From: Mycoplasmataceae bacterium
Lineage (GTDB): Bacteria; Bacillota_I; Bacilli_A; Mycoplasmatales; Hepatoplasmataceae
Assembly (NCBI GenBank): GCA_013214765.1
Contig: JABSQD010000002.1
Location: 1 to 30,531 of the forward strand
Length of the DNA: 30,531 bases
Reading direction: 5' to 3'
Notes under the pieces: generated by a model
What the model was told of the DNA's origin: nothing
The model's input: only the letters and a program-made list of their open reading frames with translations
Database searches by the model: none
Shown: piece by piece, positions 1 to 9,280 of the stretch
Position numbering within the stretch: the stretch's first letter is position 1
How the letters are laid out: each line of letters opens with the position of its first letter
Program-made: the position numbers and the translations under genes

Positions 1-2796
1 CTTAACTTTTTTTAAATTTTTTCATGTTTTTGAATTAAATATAAACTCTTTTTCACCTTTTAAATATTTTTCATCTTTAGAACTTAATTTTATTTTTAAC
101 TCATCATTAAAATTAATGATTGAAGAACTTTCATTATTTTTTCAATCAATGATTAAATAATCTTCTAATAATTTTTTACTCATTCCTTTTTTAACAATGC
201 CATCAATTATTTGTTTTTCTATTCCTTTATCAATTAATTTATCTAATGTTTGACCTTCCTCAAAATTATTACTTATCGTTGAGAACATTTCACTATTTTG
301 ATCACTTAAACCATTAAGAGAACCTGTGGGTTTTAATTCGATATCATTTTTCTTACTATTTCATTCTCCTCTTGATTTTCAATTGCTACCAGGAATAATA
401 TCTAATCCTATTTTATCTCCATAGGATACTTTATCATTATCTTCAATACCTTTTCAAATAATTTTATATGAATTTTTATCATATCCATTTTCGGAATTAA
501 TCATTTGTCTATCTATCTCTTCTTTTAATGATTCTTTAACTTGTAAAAAGTTAACACCTTCATTTCAGGAAGAAGATATTTCCTCTAATTCAGATTTATC
601 AATTTTAGCTGCTGATAAATCTTTCATTCCATCACCTTGTTCTAAAGCATTAACTTTTCTAAGTTCATGTACCAACATCTTTTTAAAATTCTCTGAAGCA
701 GAGGATCCTGAAACAGTAGATTGATCTTTAGCAAGATTTAAATCCTTTTCATATTGTTGACTTACCCATTCAGGAGTATTAATATTTTCGCTATAATCGT
801 AAAGTTTTATTTCATTTTCATTATATGATTTATTGGTATAAGAATTATTTTCTTTTTTTACTTTTTGAACAACTTCAAATGAATTGTTTCCATAAATATC
901 AACTAATGAAAAACCATATATTCCATCATTTTCAAATTTATAATTTGGATCTTGAATTTCTAATTCTTTAACTCAATAATTTTTACTTCTATCTCACTTA
1001 AATACTATATAGTCAAGATTTCCATCACGTAAATTTTTTGAAAATTTATCATCAATAGAAACAGTAAAATCTCCATCAACTATTGTTGAATTAATAATTT
1101 CATCATCATTTAATATTTCATCATTATTTTTATCAAATACTCTTTTAGTATTTTGTTTTCCAATAATATTATCAACTCCATTATCTTTTGAAGGAATAAC
1201 TTTTAAATAATCATTATGATTTTCAGGTAAAAATTCAATATTGAATTTTCATTCATACCCATCTTTATTATTAATAGTTATTTTATCTATTTGTTTATCA
1301 ACGACTCCACTATTGTCTTCTTTTAATAATTTGTTCTCGAATTTAAATACGTCAATATTATCATTTGTTAAATTTCCATTAACTTTTATTGATTCAATGT
1401 AATCTTCATTTAAACTAAATTCTTTTGGCATATTTGTTTTATAAACTCAATTACTTCCATTTCAATACCAATTTCCACTAGATTCATTATCAGTTACATC
1501 ATTATTTTCATTACCATCAAAATCAAAAACATTTCCATCTATACTATCAAAGTTTCTAAATTCAACAAAAGGTATTTTATATCCTTTTATAATATCTGTT
1601 TCACCAATTACATTTTCATTAAAATTATCTTCACCCTCTTTTTTAGAGATATATTTAATATTTATTTTAGCAGTGTTTAAATTTGTTGATTTTTCAATCT
1701 CTTTATTATCTTCATCATAAAAAGTAATGTTCATATTTTCTAATGGAACATCATCTCTTGATTCAATTAAATTATGTTCTCTAATATAGTCCTCGATATT
1801 TTGATAAGTATTATCCGAAGTAAGATATGGATTTTCATATTTTTTTAAGCCTTGCCCCGAATTTAATTTAAGATTTTTTAAATTTTCGCTACTCTCATCT
1901 GTCCAATTATATTTCGATCCAGTTTCAAGATAATCTCCATTTGGTTGAAATTCTCCTTTTCTTCCAGAAACAAAATTATCCTTAACAGCATCATAAACAT
2001 CATATGTATATCCAGTAATATTTAATTTAACATTATCTTGATATATTGGAGGTTCATTGTCATAAAAATCCATATATGCTGATCCATTTCCAATTGTGTT
2101 GTGATATTCATTTCCATTATCACCATACAATTGATCAATAACAAAAGCTTGATTTCCTTCAGCTCAAGATGATGAGGATTTTGGTGAATCAGAAAATATT
2201 GTTAATTTATTACCTTCTTTATTTAAAGACATTTTTCAATTTAATGTTTCATATCCTGAGTTGTCATATCCTCAAGTATCAAGAATTGTTTTTACTTGTC
2301 CTTTCCCAATACTAGCTTCTTCTCCTTTTTTAACAGATCCTTTAAAATGAAATCTTTCTTTTGAATTTGCTAAAACATTTTCTGGAAATGGAACAGGTGG
2401 TCAGATAACAATAAAAGAATAATATTGACTATATCTTCCATTGACTGCTATTTCTTGATCTATAGAAACTTCCTCATATTTATGTCCTAAATCAAATGTA
2501 AATTTTCCATTTTCTGCATTTAATCCATAAATTCCGTTTCCTCAACCAGAACCGCGCTTAAAATTTACTTTATTTTCACCCGCAATTATTTGCTCTTTGT
2601 TTTTAGCTGATCTAAATTCACTTTGTTTATCCAAAGTAATATTATGAGAAACTAACGTATTATTTATTTTTTGATTTTCAACAAAAATATTTTTTTGTTT
2701 ATTATGAATAATAAAATTTAGTTCTGTTAAAGAAACAGTAACGCCCATTCCTAATGCCGCTATTAATATTCCTGTTTTTAATAATCTATTTTTCAT
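1..2796 (-). CDS. Large exported surface protein of unknown function, C-terminus beyond window
   Basis: The frame is open from 2796 to base 1 with many UGA tryptophans, giving at least 932 residues; the C-terminus lies outside the window. The start is ATG with AAGGAG about ten bases upstream. Residues about 5-28 form one hydrophobic segment after MKNRLLK, fitting a Sec signal or membrane anchor; there is no lipobox cysteine. The rest is hydrophilic, rich in Asn, Asp, Glu, Lys and aromatic residues, with stretches resembling bacterial Ig-like beta domains, for example DGIYGFSLVDIYGN, and several SYxxxW/DNDxISYGDK-type segments. I recognise no enzyme motif and no family. It lies just downstream of the type IV secretion-like operon and has its own promoter and a leader sharing a motif with that operon. 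Adhesin, host-interaction factor or part of a surface machine are all inferences. Export is likely; function is unknown. Confidence 0.85.
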
Positions 2797-2889
2797 CTTA
2801 TTAACTCCTTAATATAAAAAAATGTCTTAAGCTATCCCGCTTAAAACATTGTCTCAAAACTCGTGGGGCGTTCTTACAAATTAATTATA
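2797..2889 (-). promoter_or_regulatory. Promoter and structured 81-nt leader of the large surface protein gene
   Basis: On the minus strand a TATAAT box lies at 2889-2884 and predicts a start at G2877. The RNA would begin GUAAGAACGCCCCACGAG. AGAAC and GUUUU can pair to form a small hairpin with GCCCCACG (2869-2862) in the loop. A long stem-loop followed by a U-run comes next (listed separately), then AAGGAG and the ATG. No clear -35 box is seen. The same GCCCCACG loop at nearly the same distance from a predicted start occurs in the leader of the operon beginning at 7094. Regulation is inferred from this recurrence. Confidence 0.5.
2815..2850 (-). terminator. Intrinsic terminator or attenuator before the surface protein gene
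   Basis: On the minus strand AAUGUUUUAAGC pairs with GCUUAAGACAUU (12 pairs including one U-G) around the loop GGGAUA, and a run of seven U follows. It sits after the last gene of the secretion-like operon and also inside the leader of the next gene, between that gene's predicted start and its ribosome binding site. It can therefore end the upstream transcript, attenuate the downstream one, or do both. Confidence 0.7.
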
Positions 2890-2928
2890 CAAAAATTTAA
2901 TTGTTTATTATATATTATTTATTTTTAA

Positions 2929-3153
2929 TTATTCTAAAATACCATAAAATATTCCTGATTCTAACCCAAGTATAAGAGCCAAAACTACAGCACCAAAGAT
3001 AATATTTCTTATCATATCTTTTTTAATTTCGTGTTTTTGTGCTGAATTTGTTCCTGCATTTCTCATATTACTTCATCCATCATAAAGTATTCCGATAAAT
3101 GCCATAACTCCAAGTATTGAAGTAACAAGTATCACTATTCCTTTTCATTCCAT
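2929..3153 (-). CDS. Small two-helix membrane protein, VirB2-like by position
   Basis: This 74-residue protein is continuous only when UGA is read as Trp at positions 3 and 27. Start ATG 3153 follows AGAGGTGAG at good spacing. It has two hydrophobic helices, residues about 5-24 (GIVILVTSILGVMAFIGIL) and about 50-64 (NIIFGAVVLALILGL), joined by a charged loop rich in Lys, Asn and Gln. Size, two-helix build and place directly behind a VirB4-type ATPase match VirB2/TrbC-like pilins, but sequence identity with that family cannot be shown by eye. No separate signal peptide precedes the first helix. A holin-like or other small membrane subunit is an alternative. It ends 40 bases before the promoter of the surface protein gene and is the last gene of the operon. 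Confidence 0.7.
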
Positions 3154-3193
3154 TATTTCTCACCTCTCTTTTGGAAACTTACTTTTTTTATTA

Positions 3194-5659
3194 TTACTCT
3201 TCCTTTGTGAATTGATGTTCTTCAAAAAAGAACTTTTTAACAGCATAATTATTATGAAGATCAACTTTTATTTTTTTCGAAATTCCGCCTCTTTGATATA
3301 AAAATTTTCCTTTATCTTCACTCATATCACTATCTTCAATTCACTCTAATTCACTTTTTGAAAGTTTATTTCCTCCTGAACTTTCTAATAATTCATTCAA
3401 TGCACTTCTTTGAGGTAATTTAACTTGACCTAAAAACATATGTTCTGTGTTTGAATATATTGAAATAAGTTTATCATTATCTATTCTATTATTTATTAAA
3501 TCTGTAACATTTTGTGTTGCTCAAGTTAATTTAGTGTTGAATGCTCTTGCCTCAACCATTATAGCTTCAATTTTTTCAGCAAGGAATTTTGACTTAAAAA
3601 ATCAACCTGCTTCATCAATGACAAAACTTATTTTTTGTTGCTTTACTTGATTTTTATATATTTCATCAATAACTTTTGAAGTTATCGAAAACATAATTGC
3701 GTTTCTTGTAGCTTCATCTTTAATGTTTTTAACATGTAGTAATTCAAAATTGAATGAATCTTTACCAAAATCAACCTCATCTTTTTTATTAAATCTTGAT
3801 AAAGCTCCTTTTGTAAATTTAGATATTAAATTATCAAATTGTTTATTTTTATTAATTTTTAATCATTTTTCTAAATCCTCAAAAATAAATTCTTTTCCTT
3901 TTAATATTAAATTCTTTTTACTTTCAAAAAATAATTTTATAACATCTGAAAAAGCAGAAATTTTTTCACTTACCTCACCATTAGTTTTAGTTTCCCTTGA
4001 TAAAATTAAATATAAAAATTCTTTTATTTCCGAGACCTTATCTAAAATATCGAATTCAAAATTTTCTTTTTTATTACTTACAATTTTTAATGGATTTAAA
4101 GCAGTTCTTGAAACATCAATATTTTTTCCTTTAATAGAATCCATAACAACTTTAAATTCATTTTTAGGATCCATTATCATAAATCTAGTTTCATCAATTG
4201 AGTAATCAGCTGCCATTAACATTTTTAATAAAGTCGATTTACCCCCTCCTGTTTTTGAAATAATTCCAGTATGAAATCCAGAAATTCCTTTTTTTCTAAA
4301 GGGTCTAAACATGAATGGAAATTTAGCAATTCCACTAGTTCCAATATATGCTCCTTTTGAATTTAATATTGATTCATTCTGGAATGGAAGCATATTAGTA
4401 ATTGTTGAAGAGTTTGTAGGAAATCATCTTTTTTCATTTCTTTCAAATCAAACATTTCTTAAAAATTGTTTTTGCTTTGACTGTAACGGATTAAGATTAA
4501 AATTTGTTTTAAACTGCGAATCAAAAGAAGAAACTTCTATTTGTTTTTTAAAACTAAGTTTAGAATCTTCATCTTTTGTAAAAATAATATAAGCATTCAT
4601 AAATTTGAGTTCATCTTTTCCAAATAAATAATTCATCATTATTTCATTTTTTGCCTCTTTTTTAGATGCGTCATTTACTTTATCAATAAAATTTTTTCCT
4701 TCAACTATTTGACCCTCTACTTCTTTACCTCATTTTTTAATTGATTTTTTAACTTTTTGAATTTCTTTAAAATCGGGAGTTTTGAAATCAATTATAAATG
4801 ATGTATTTTCATTATAAATATATTCATTCATAAATAATGAAGGAACATTTCTTTGGAAATTAATCTTAACAATTGATTTTTCTATTCCACTATTTTTTCC
4901 AATTATTCTATTTCTTTTAACTTTAAAGTTATTTTCTTTTCCAAATTCTAAAAATATAATAGCTTGTCATTCTTTTGAATTTAATTTTCTAAATTCAACT
5001 AATTCTTCTATCTCTTTTAAAGCTATTTTTATGTCAATTTCATCCATATTGTCAAACCGAAGATATATGTTTGGCATTTTTGATTTTGTAAATAAATCTA
5101 AATTCTCATAATAAGATGCCTTTATTTCTTGAGCAATTTTTCTTTTTTCATCAAAAATTAATTCTCCCATTTCTTTTAAAGATTCATCTAACCTGTAAGT
5201 TGTGGAAGTTTTTATTATTTTTAATTCCCCATTTATCTTTTGATAAAGAGAACTAAAATTTCTTTCTATATCTATTTTATTTTTTTCAGTTAAATTTGAT
5301 ATATCAAAACCTGAAGTTATTTCATAAACTGAAATACTATCTTTATCTTCTATAAATTCCAAAACATTTAAATCTTTTGAAGTTCAAAAATAATAAAAAT
5401 AATCATAAATTAATTCATATAATTTATTTCCTTTGACTTCTTTAATCATTAACATTGAGAAGAAAAATGAAATAAAAGTAATCAATAATGAAATTCATAT
5501 TGGGGCAAAAATAAACAATGGAGTAATCAATAATACAAAAAATGAAATAATTAAAAAATCAATAAGTGTAAATTCTCCTATAAATTTAACAGATCCTCAA
5601 GATCACTTTCTTCCTTTTGGATCATCTATATAGTTTCTATTTTTATCTATTCTTGCCAT
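3194..5659 (-). CDS. VirB4/TraE-type ATPase with N-terminal VirB3/PrgI-like membrane domain
   Basis: This 821-residue protein is read through several UGA Trp codons. Residues about 33-52 and 54-72 form a membrane hairpin like VirB3 or PrgI, so it is a natural VirB3-VirB4 fusion, as known in some conjugation and CagE-type systems. The ATPase has Walker A SKTGGGKST (Lys474), Walker B KISFVIDEAG (Asp682-Glu683) and the VirB4-typical TWATQNVTDL. The length fits VirB4 plus a short membrane domain. VirB4 proteins energise assembly of type IV secretion channels and pili at the inner face of the membrane; mollicute ICE elements carry a TraE-type relative (CDS17). The ATG at 5659 overlaps the upstream gene by 17 bases, and an in-frame stop lies just before it, so the start is well fixed. 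No VirD4 coupling ATPase or relaxase is in this window, so the substrate is unknown. Confidence 0.88.
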
Positions 5660-7094
5660 GATTATTTTTAACTTTCTCTAATGTTTCATTTACTGAAGAA
5701 TATTTTTTATCATTATTTTCCCTTAGTTTCATTTCGTTTTTGTTTATATTAATTTTATTTTCTTGCAAGGGAACTCCTTTGCTAAATGAATAATTATTTT
5801 GTTTATCAAAATTAATATTAGTTTGTATGTTTTTTCCGTTATTTCCTGTTAATTCTATTAATTCATTTTTTATTTCAAACTTATCTTTTTTAAAGTTTCC
5901 TAAATTTGAGCACATTAATTTTAATAATATAAAGACAGAAACAATTGATATCGATTGAAAAAATGATTTAAAAATTTTTTCATTAGGAGCATAATCAAGA
6001 ATTAGGTTTCAATCATTTATACTCTCTATAATAATTGAAGTTATTACCAATCCTGATAAGTAAAATACTAATATAATTATTGGATAAAAGGCTTTTCTAA
6101 ATAGGCTTTTGGTTCAGTCTTCTAGTTTAACTCCTCCATCTTCAAATGAGCTAGCTGCAACAAATGGAAACACCACAACCCCAATAATAAATAATTGATA
6201 AAATCTCACACCTAATAAAATTACAAAATAAATTAAAGAATAAAAAACAATTCAAACTACAACAATATATTCTATAGCATAAAGCAAATTAATAATTCCA
6301 CTCTTTGAAAAATCATTAAATATGGATTCAAAAAAATCTCCATTTAAATTTATTAAAGTAAATGATTTAATTATTTCTATAATTGATAGTCCACTCATAT
6401 CTTTTCCTAAGATATATTCAATAGAATATTGAGTAGTTAAAAATATCATTTGAATTGCTATTGGTATTAATATAATTAATATAAACGAATTAAATATGGA
6501 TATAAATAATTTATTTTCTTTTTTATTTTTAACGCCCATTTTAAAAAAACGAAGAAATAAATAAAGTGTAGAGACTGAAAGAAATATTATAGACAAATAA
6601 GAAAGATATTCTTTGTATGTAATTTCCATTGATTCATAAATAAATGAGCCATCAAATAATAACATTATAATATCTTGAGCAACTCCGATAAACAATGAAC
6701 CAACAGTGAGAGTAACATAAAAAATAGACGTAAATATCCCATAAATAACTGCTTGTCCATATTCTACTCATATTGGAATTTCTTTAATCAATCCTAATCC
6801 CTCTTGAATTTCTGAAATTCCTTGTAATATTAATAATGTTCCCGCTGGGACAGTATTAGGATTCGACAACAAAAAAGCTCCTTCAGTAATATGTGCTATT
6901 CCTTTCAAAATTAATCCTATGTTTATTTCTCGTGAATTAACATATTCATCAAAACTAATGTATTCATTACCTATCTCAAAACCACAAGTAAAAAACATAA
7001 TAATAGTGACAAAGAAAAAAATAATTATAGAATAGACAAAAGATTGTATAATTATTTTATTATTTGTTTGTTTTTTAAATATTTTATTTATCAT
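5643..7094 (-). CDS. Polytopic VirB6/TrbL-like membrane protein with cytoplasmic tail
   Basis: This 483-residue protein is continuous with UGA as Trp. It has about seven or eight hydrophobic segments, around residues 15-37, 112-142, 155-178, 190-215, 260-310, 325-350 and 375-395, followed by a hydrophilic tail (about 394-483) rich in Asn, Lys and Glu. Polytopic build, length and position before a VirB3-VirB4 ATPase point to the VirB6/TrbL channel subunit, a family known more by topology than by sequence, so the call is inferential. It is first in the operon; its stop overlaps the next ATG by 17 bases. The ATG at 7094 has no Shine-Dalgarno sequence: the bases before it are UUUCCCCACAU, which can pair with a hairpin loop in the leader. 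Translation control is therefore possible. Confidence 0.7.
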
Positions 7095-7224
7095 ATGTGG
7101 GGAAATTAAAATATAGCGGACCCAACTTCCCCACGAAGTTAAGATCCGCTATATTAAATAACTATATATAAATTATTTAAAAATAAAGAATTCCGTGGGG
7201 CTTCTTTGATTCATTTATATTATA
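7095..7224 (-). promoter_or_regulatory. Promoter and switch-like structured leader of the secretion-like operon
   Basis: A minus-strand TATAAT at 7224-7219 predicts a start at G7212 and a leader of about 118 bases. AAGAA/UUCUU can form a small hairpin whose loop holds GCCCCACG (7201-7194). A second stem-loop has a perfect 10-bp outer stem AUAUAGCGGA/UCCGCUAUAU (7154-7145 with 7120-7111) and a 6-bp inner stem AACUUC/GAAGUU whose loop region carries CGUGGGG (7135-7129). CGUGGGG can pair with the first loop (7 bp), or GUGGGGAA with UUCCCCAC beside the start codon (8 bp, 7104-7097). The two pairings compete. I recognise no known riboswitch class; the element type is inferred. Confidence 0.55.
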
Positions 7225-7281
7225 TATAAATATTTATAAAAAATTTAAAATTGTTTAATTATTATTTTTAATTACAAATAA

Positions 7282-7497
7282 CTAAATTAATTTAAGTACT
7301 CATTTCAAAATTTCATTTTGAAATGATAAGATTTCTATATCTATTTGTAAAACCATATTTTTATTAATTCCTAAAGTTTTTTTATAAAAATCAATATTTA
7401 CAACATCGGATTTAAAATCATATTTTTTTGAAATTTTACCTATTTAATTTTCATCTAAAATATAATAATGTAAAAAACTAATGCTTCATCCTTTTGT
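7282..7497 (-). pseudogene. Remnant of a decayed reading frame, unidentified
   Basis: The stretch between the secretion-like operon leader and the chitin-binding-like gene holds no intact gene. In one minus-strand frame, 7497-7282 reads as about 70 plausible codons ending FQNEILKWVLKLI then TAG, with UGA as Trp, but it has a TAA at 7446-7444, another TAA at the upstream edge, and no start codon with a ribosome binding site. It could be the end of a degraded gene, perhaps from a mobile element. The family is not recognised, and chance coding-like sequence is possible. Confidence 0.35.
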
Positions 7498-7520
7498 TTA
7501 AATCCTAATTAATGATAAAC

Positions 7521-7549
7521 AAAAAATAGCATTAAGCTATTTTTTTATT
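7521..7549 (-). terminator. Intrinsic terminator of the chitin-binding-like gene, possibly bidirectional
   Basis: AAATAGC and GCTATTT pair around a five-base loop. On the minus strand the stem is followed by a U-run, about 40 bases after the TAA of the gene ending at 7587. The plus strand also has a T-run after the stem, so it could act both ways; no plus-strand gene is seen to use it. Confidence 0.65.
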
Positions 7550-7586
7550 TATAAATTATAATAAATTAATTTTGTTTTGAAATTAA

Positions 7587-8321
7587 TTATGTCTGTACTT
7601 CTGATCAATTTCGATTGTCTATTGAAGGGTCTAAAATACTATTATCTATAGCAAAATTAGCTATGTATAATTTACCTTTAAAAGCAACTAAATCATTAAC
7701 TGAGTATGTTCCATACATTAATCAAGGTAAAATATCATTGTCAGTTGTATCAATCCTTCATCCTGAATCCACACCACTTGGCTCATCAAATCTAGGTTCG
7801 TTACCAGCTACAATTCAATTTTTAGCTATTCAAAAAATACCATTATATTTAACTCTATCACCTTCATTATAAGTCGCTGATAAATCATAATCATTTATTC
7901 ACTCATCTTCTTCAAACTTAGTTGTCTTGAAACGTACTGAATTTGTATAATGAATAAAACCATCATCCTCATGTATAGTGCCTAATTTTGCTTCATAATA
8001 AGTATGTGCATTCAAATTAATTATATTCAAATCATTATTTTCATTCGGAATTAAAAATTGTTGTCCTGTTGTATAATGTGTTAATTCTTTTATATAAATA
8101 ATAGAAAGTTGACTACTTTCTATATTTTCAGTTCCAAATACAGCTGTTGTATCTGTTAATATTTTAAGATCCATAATTTTATGATCATGTTCAGAAATTT
8201 TATTCATTACCTTAACTTCTGTTGGATAATTATTTTTTTGTTGTGTTGTTATTGCGCCAACATTTATCAATAATAAAGTTGATAAAATTGATGATCCTAA
8301 CAATATTTTTTTAAATTTCAT
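7587..8321 (-). CDS. Secreted protein with two chitin-binding-like (CBM5/12) domains
   Basis: A 244-residue protein, continuous with UGA as Trp. Start ATG 8321 follows AAGGAG. Residues 1-23 are a Sec signal peptide (MKFKKILLGSSILSTLLLINVGA), with no lipobox cysteine. Residues about 30-135 are beta-rich and end LNAHTYYEAKLGTIHEDDGF..SVRFKT, like a fibronectin type III fold. Residues about 141-187 (YNEGDRVKYNGIFWIAKNW then P and W) match the short carbohydrate-binding module 5/12 that binds chitin in many chitinases; residues about 195-242 (YGTYSVNDLVAFKGKLYIAN then NW) are a second, more diverged copy. There is no catalytic domain, so it probably binds polysaccharide rather than cutting it. 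In an arthropod-associated bacterium it may attach cells to chitin; that role is inferred. It forms a single-gene unit with its own promoter and terminator. Confidence 0.85.
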
Positions 8322-8347
8322 TTTGCTTTCTCCTTTATTAATTAATG

Positions 8348-8391
8348 CTATGTATATGTTCCAATATGCATAGTATAGACATTATACTATG
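8348..8391 (-). promoter_or_regulatory. Promoter with two overlapping palindromes, candidate operator
   Basis: A minus-strand TATAAT lies at 8386-8381, inside a perfect inverted repeat CATAGTATA-gacat-TATACTATG (8369-8391). A second near-perfect repeat, CTATGTATAT with ATATGCATAG, spans 8348-8373 and shares the CATAG half-site; it falls in the predicted 5' leader and could also form an RNA hairpin. A palindrome over a -10 box is typical of a repressor site. The predicted start is near 8374, and no good -35 box is seen. The regulator is not identified. Confidence 0.5.
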
Positions 8392-8479
8392 TACAGTATA
8401 TACATTTGTATTTTTTAGATAAAATTATTTAATATACTTCATTTACATTTTTTTATGTTTTTTAATAATCACTTTATAT

Positions 8480-9268
8480 TTAATCAAATTTTAATAATTT
8501 AACTGCCCCAAACATACATGCTGTTGTAAAAATTATTGGAACTATAAAATCAAATACTAATTTAGTTGTTGGAATTTCTTCACCAATAGTTCAATCAAAT
8601 AACTCTCCAGCATATGCATGAGGAATTAAATAACCTACTATATTCATTCATTCTGGAATTTCTCCAGGAAATATCATTCCGCCCATAAATGATGCTGTAA
8701 AGAAATAAAACATTATTATAGCTTGATATGTTGTTTCGTTATGTGTGATTGAAACAATAAACAAACTAAATGAATATGAAACAATTAACATAATTATTAA
8801 AGCAGCTATTAATTTAGGTCATTCTATTAATGTAAAAAAAGATGCTATTCCTGTAGTTAGTATATGTTCTTTTGAATTTAAAGAATAAAACAAACCTGAC
8901 ATATTAAAAACAATTATTAAAATAAATATCCAAACAAATGTTATTAATCACATTGTTAATCCATAAAGTAATACTGCAATAATTACATCTAATTTTCTTA
9001 ATTTTGTTGCTCCAATTCTTCTTAATAAAACAGATTTTTTTATTGACATAAAATTTATTCCAAATCCCATCAACCCTGAATTCATTGTTTGAATTGAAAG
9101 AGTTGTAATTAAAAACGAAGCAACAATCGCATCCATTGATGCAGAATCTAATCCATCCTCAATACCTACAGAATATAATAATATAAATACTAGTGGCATT
9201 ATTAATGGAAAGGCAATAGCTGGAGATTTTAAATTTGTTTTTGTTATTAATTTATATAATGAACCCAT
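8480..9268 (-). CDS. ABC-2 type exporter permease, second of a pair
   Basis: A 262-residue membrane protein, continuous with UGA as Trp, with about six hydrophobic segments. Start ATG 9268 follows GGAGGAG. After two N-terminal segments it carries NFMSIKKSVLLRRIGATKLRKLD, the amphipathic coupling segment typical of ABC-2 permeases, and later MIFPGEIPEWMN..LIPHAYAGELF, matching the family's 'P..l....P..y' region. It is paralogous to the gene 12 bases upstream and is last in an ATPase-permease-permease operon. The two permeases probably form a heterodimer with the upstream ATPase. ABC-2 systems export drugs, peptides, lipids or polysaccharides; the substrate cannot be told. Confidence 0.85.
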
Positions 9269-9280
9269 TTCTTCTCCTCC

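Noticed and set aside
3447..4592. Plus-strand open frames over the VirB4-like gene
   Set aside because: They are antisense shadows of a gene with clear ATPase motifs and lack ribosome binding sites; the same holds for plus-strand frames near 7615-7872, 9777-10139, 11418-11717 and 16633-16860.
7111..7154. The 10-bp stem-loop as a simple intrinsic terminator
   Set aside because: On the minus strand the following UUUUAAUUU is broken, the position is in a leader before the first gene, and the loop has specific pairing partners; a switch element fits better, though weak termination is not excluded.
7194..7212. GCCCCACGG loop as a mini-ykkC (guanidine-II) riboswitch because of the ACGG/ACGA tetrads
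   Set aside because: That class needs two similar hairpins with ACGR tetraloops closed by conserved pairs and sits before small transporters; only one such loop per leader is present, and the stems do not match.
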